A stretch of DNA of 64,000 nt, from contig NZ_JAKLTR010000013.1 in NCBI RefSeq assembly GCF_022012415.1, positions 1 through 64,000 of the forward strand, read 5' to 3'. The position numbers and the translations under genes are program-made. Of this stretch, positions 62,694 to 64,000 are shown in pieces (the first letter of the stretch is position 1; each line of letters begins with the position of its first letter). Origin of the DNA: Terrimonas ginsenosidimutans (lineage in GTDB: Bacteria > Bacteroidota > Bacteroidia > Chitinophagales > Chitinophagaceae). The notes under the pieces are model-generated. The model was not told where the DNA came from and did no database searches. It worked only from the letters and a program-made list of their open reading frames with translations.

Positions 62694-64000
62694 TCAACTC
62701 GTTTTTAGTTCAATATGTATTGATGTTCCTTTTTGAGGCGCAGACTGTATATCGGTTTTCCCTTTCAGGTACTCGACACGAGTTTGAATATTTGTCCAGC
62801 CAATGCCCCGTGCTCCGTTGAGTATGGAAATATCAAAACCTTTCCCGTCATCTTCGACGGTCAGGCTGATGGTATCTTCCGAATGGCTCAACTGTACTAT
62901 CGCCGTTTTTGCGGCTGCATGCTTCATGATGTTGTTAAGTAACTCCTGTGAGATGCGGTAAATAGTGATGGCTGTTGTTTGATCAATTGATAAATTTTCC
63001 AGGCCGATCGATTGATAAGTTACTTTTAGTGCGCCCGATTGATTTATGTCATTACAAAAATCTTTCAGTGCGGTATCGAGTCCGAACTTTACCAGAGCTT
63101 CCGGCATCATGTTGTGTGCTACGCGACGCATTTCTGCGATGGAACTGTCCAGCATGTCCATGCTGCGTTCAAACGCCCGGGCATTTTCGGGCGTCATGAT
63201 CAGATTTCCTTTCATAGTTGAAAAAGAGTATTTAATGCCTGACAGCATGCCTCCAAGTCCGTCATGAAGGTCTTTTGCCAGACGGGTTCTTTCCTGTTCT
63301 TCACCTTTCAATACGGCTTCGGTCGCCGCAAGTTTCTTTTCTGTTTCCAGTTCTGCAATTCTTTGCTCCTGTATTTTCTGTTTCTGCTTATAGTTACGGT
63401 AGGCCAGCAAAGAGATGATCACGACTGCAGCACCAGCGGCGAGCAATATCTTATTAAGAAAATTCTTACGCTCGATTGAAAGTTGCTGTACTTTCTGGTT
63501 TGCGGTCAAAGCTTTTATCTGCGTCTCTTTTTTCTCTGCTTCGAATTTCTTTTCTATCTCTATTGTATTTTTCTGAATGGTTTCGCTTAACAGACTATCC
63601 CCGACACGCGTCGACATACGCAGATATTCTTCTCCTTTTTCAATATCCTGCATGGCAATATAAATACTTGATAAAGTTTCGAGTGTTTTTCTCTTCTCGA
63701 AGGCGAGATTGAGCTCGTTGGTAATTGCCAAGCCCTGTTCTCCGTATTTTGCCGCAACGGGATAGTTCCGTTGAAACAGATAATAGATTGCAAGTCCCCT
63801 GTAAGAGATCACCAGGCTTTCTTTGGCATCAAGTTCCAGGAATATCTTTTCTGCCTTGGAGAAGTACTTCTCCAATTCACTATAACGGCTTTGTTGTAAT
63901 GCAATATCTCCAAGATTGAGCATTGAACTTCCCTGCGCATTCAGATCGTGTATTTTAAGACCGATGTTATACGTCTCATTGAATAATGCTTTGGCTTTTT
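62694..64000 (-). CDS. Sensor histidine kinase with TPR repeats (HisKA_3/LiaS-type), partial
   Basis: The gene enters from the right edge. The frame stays open to the last base (KALFNETYNIGLKIHDLNAQ before the Met at 63923), so the N-terminus lies outside. Seen: TPR repeats, a helix (about 155-173 of the visible part), a coiled coil, the HisKA_3 motif ERTRLAKDLHDGLGG with the phospho-His, and an ATPase domain with DDGKGFD. Partner regulator not in the window. Confidence 0.9.
   Translation of the reverse strand, partial: KAKALFNETYNIGLKIHDLNAQGSSMLNLGDIALQQSRYSELEKYFSKAEKIFLELDAKESLVISYRGLAIYYLFQRNYPVAAKYGEQGLAITNELNLAFEKRKTLETLSSIYIAMQDIEKGEEYLRMSTRVGDSLLSETIQKNTIEIEKKFEAEKKETQIKALTANQKVQQLSIERKNFLNKILLAAGAAVVIISLLAYRNYKQKQKIQEQRIAELETEKKLAATEAVLKGEEQERTRLAKDLHDGLGGMLSGIKYSFSTMKGNLIMTPENARAFERSMDMLDSSIAEMRRVAHNMMPEALVKFGLDTALKDFCNDINQSGALKVTYQSIGLENLSIDQTTAITIYRISQELLNNIMKHAAAKTAIVQLSHSEDTISLTVEDDGKGFDISILNGARGIGWTNIQTRVEYLKGKTDIQSAPQKGTSIHIELKTS

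Overview
The window looks like chromosomal DNA of a Bacteroidota bacterium, most likely family Chitinophagaceae. The evidence is a SusC/SusD pair, a LytTR regulator paired with a His_kinase sensor, DUF4836 and ExbB-ExbD-ExbD-TonB genes, -7 boxes of the form TAnnTTTG, and few Shine-Dalgarno sequences. The genus is an inference. I see no CRISPR array, rRNA, phage or intact insertion sequence.

Layout. 1-10.6 kb: assimilatory sulfate reduction (peroxiredoxin, cysH, cysD, cysN, cobA, cysJ, cysI, then a siroheme-synthase/TSUP-transporter fusion), followed by a divergent tRNA-Cys and an AhpD-like gene. The cluster takes sulfate to sulfide and makes the siroheme that CysI needs. The sulfhydrylase at 11.7 kb can fix the sulfide into homocysteine. 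Four copies of one dyad (TAGTCYAC-N7-GTRGACTA) sit at the head of the cluster, at the cobA start, and twice before the tRNA. 10.6-17.7 kb: aldo/keto reductase, metZ-like gene, two pseudouridine synthases, rlmN and a thiolase. 17.9-23.1 kb: SusC-SusD-lipoprotein operon. 23.2-28.7 kb, minus strand: ABC permease and ATPase, DUF4836 lipoprotein, hisS, low-molecular-weight phosphatase. 28.9-31.9 kb: small membrane protein, PstS-like lipoprotein and TPR protein. 32.0-46.6 kb: all fourteen nuo genes (nuoA-N) of respiratory complex I in canonical order. 47.1-51.7 kb: FtsX-type permease, then exbB-exbD-exbD-tonB. 51.7-53.2 kb: gene-free. 53.3 kb: mnmE. 54.6-56.1 kb: AT-rich accessory patch with small orphan ORFs. 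56.2-64 kb: GNAT/nitrilase fusion, small charged protein, LytTR regulator and kinase, TonB-dependent receptor, and a TPR histidine kinase that runs off the end.

The most unusual structure is a dispersed family of AT-rich intergenic elements. Each has a left arm built from AAAAAGT or AAAAATT units directly after a stop codon, a variable core, and an inverted right arm of the form CTTTTTAATTTTTACTTTTG. At least nine copies are visible, six of them inside the nuo operon. The copy between nuoF and nuoG carries, between its arms, a four-helix-bundle (23S rRNA intervening-sequence-type) gene that is intact except for one in-frame TAG. This suggests, but does not prove, that the short elements are non-autonomous relatives of a gene-carrying mobile element. 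Two further repeat families, with GCGAATT-type and CATCGTCC/GACCGTT-type arms, occupy other intergenic regions.
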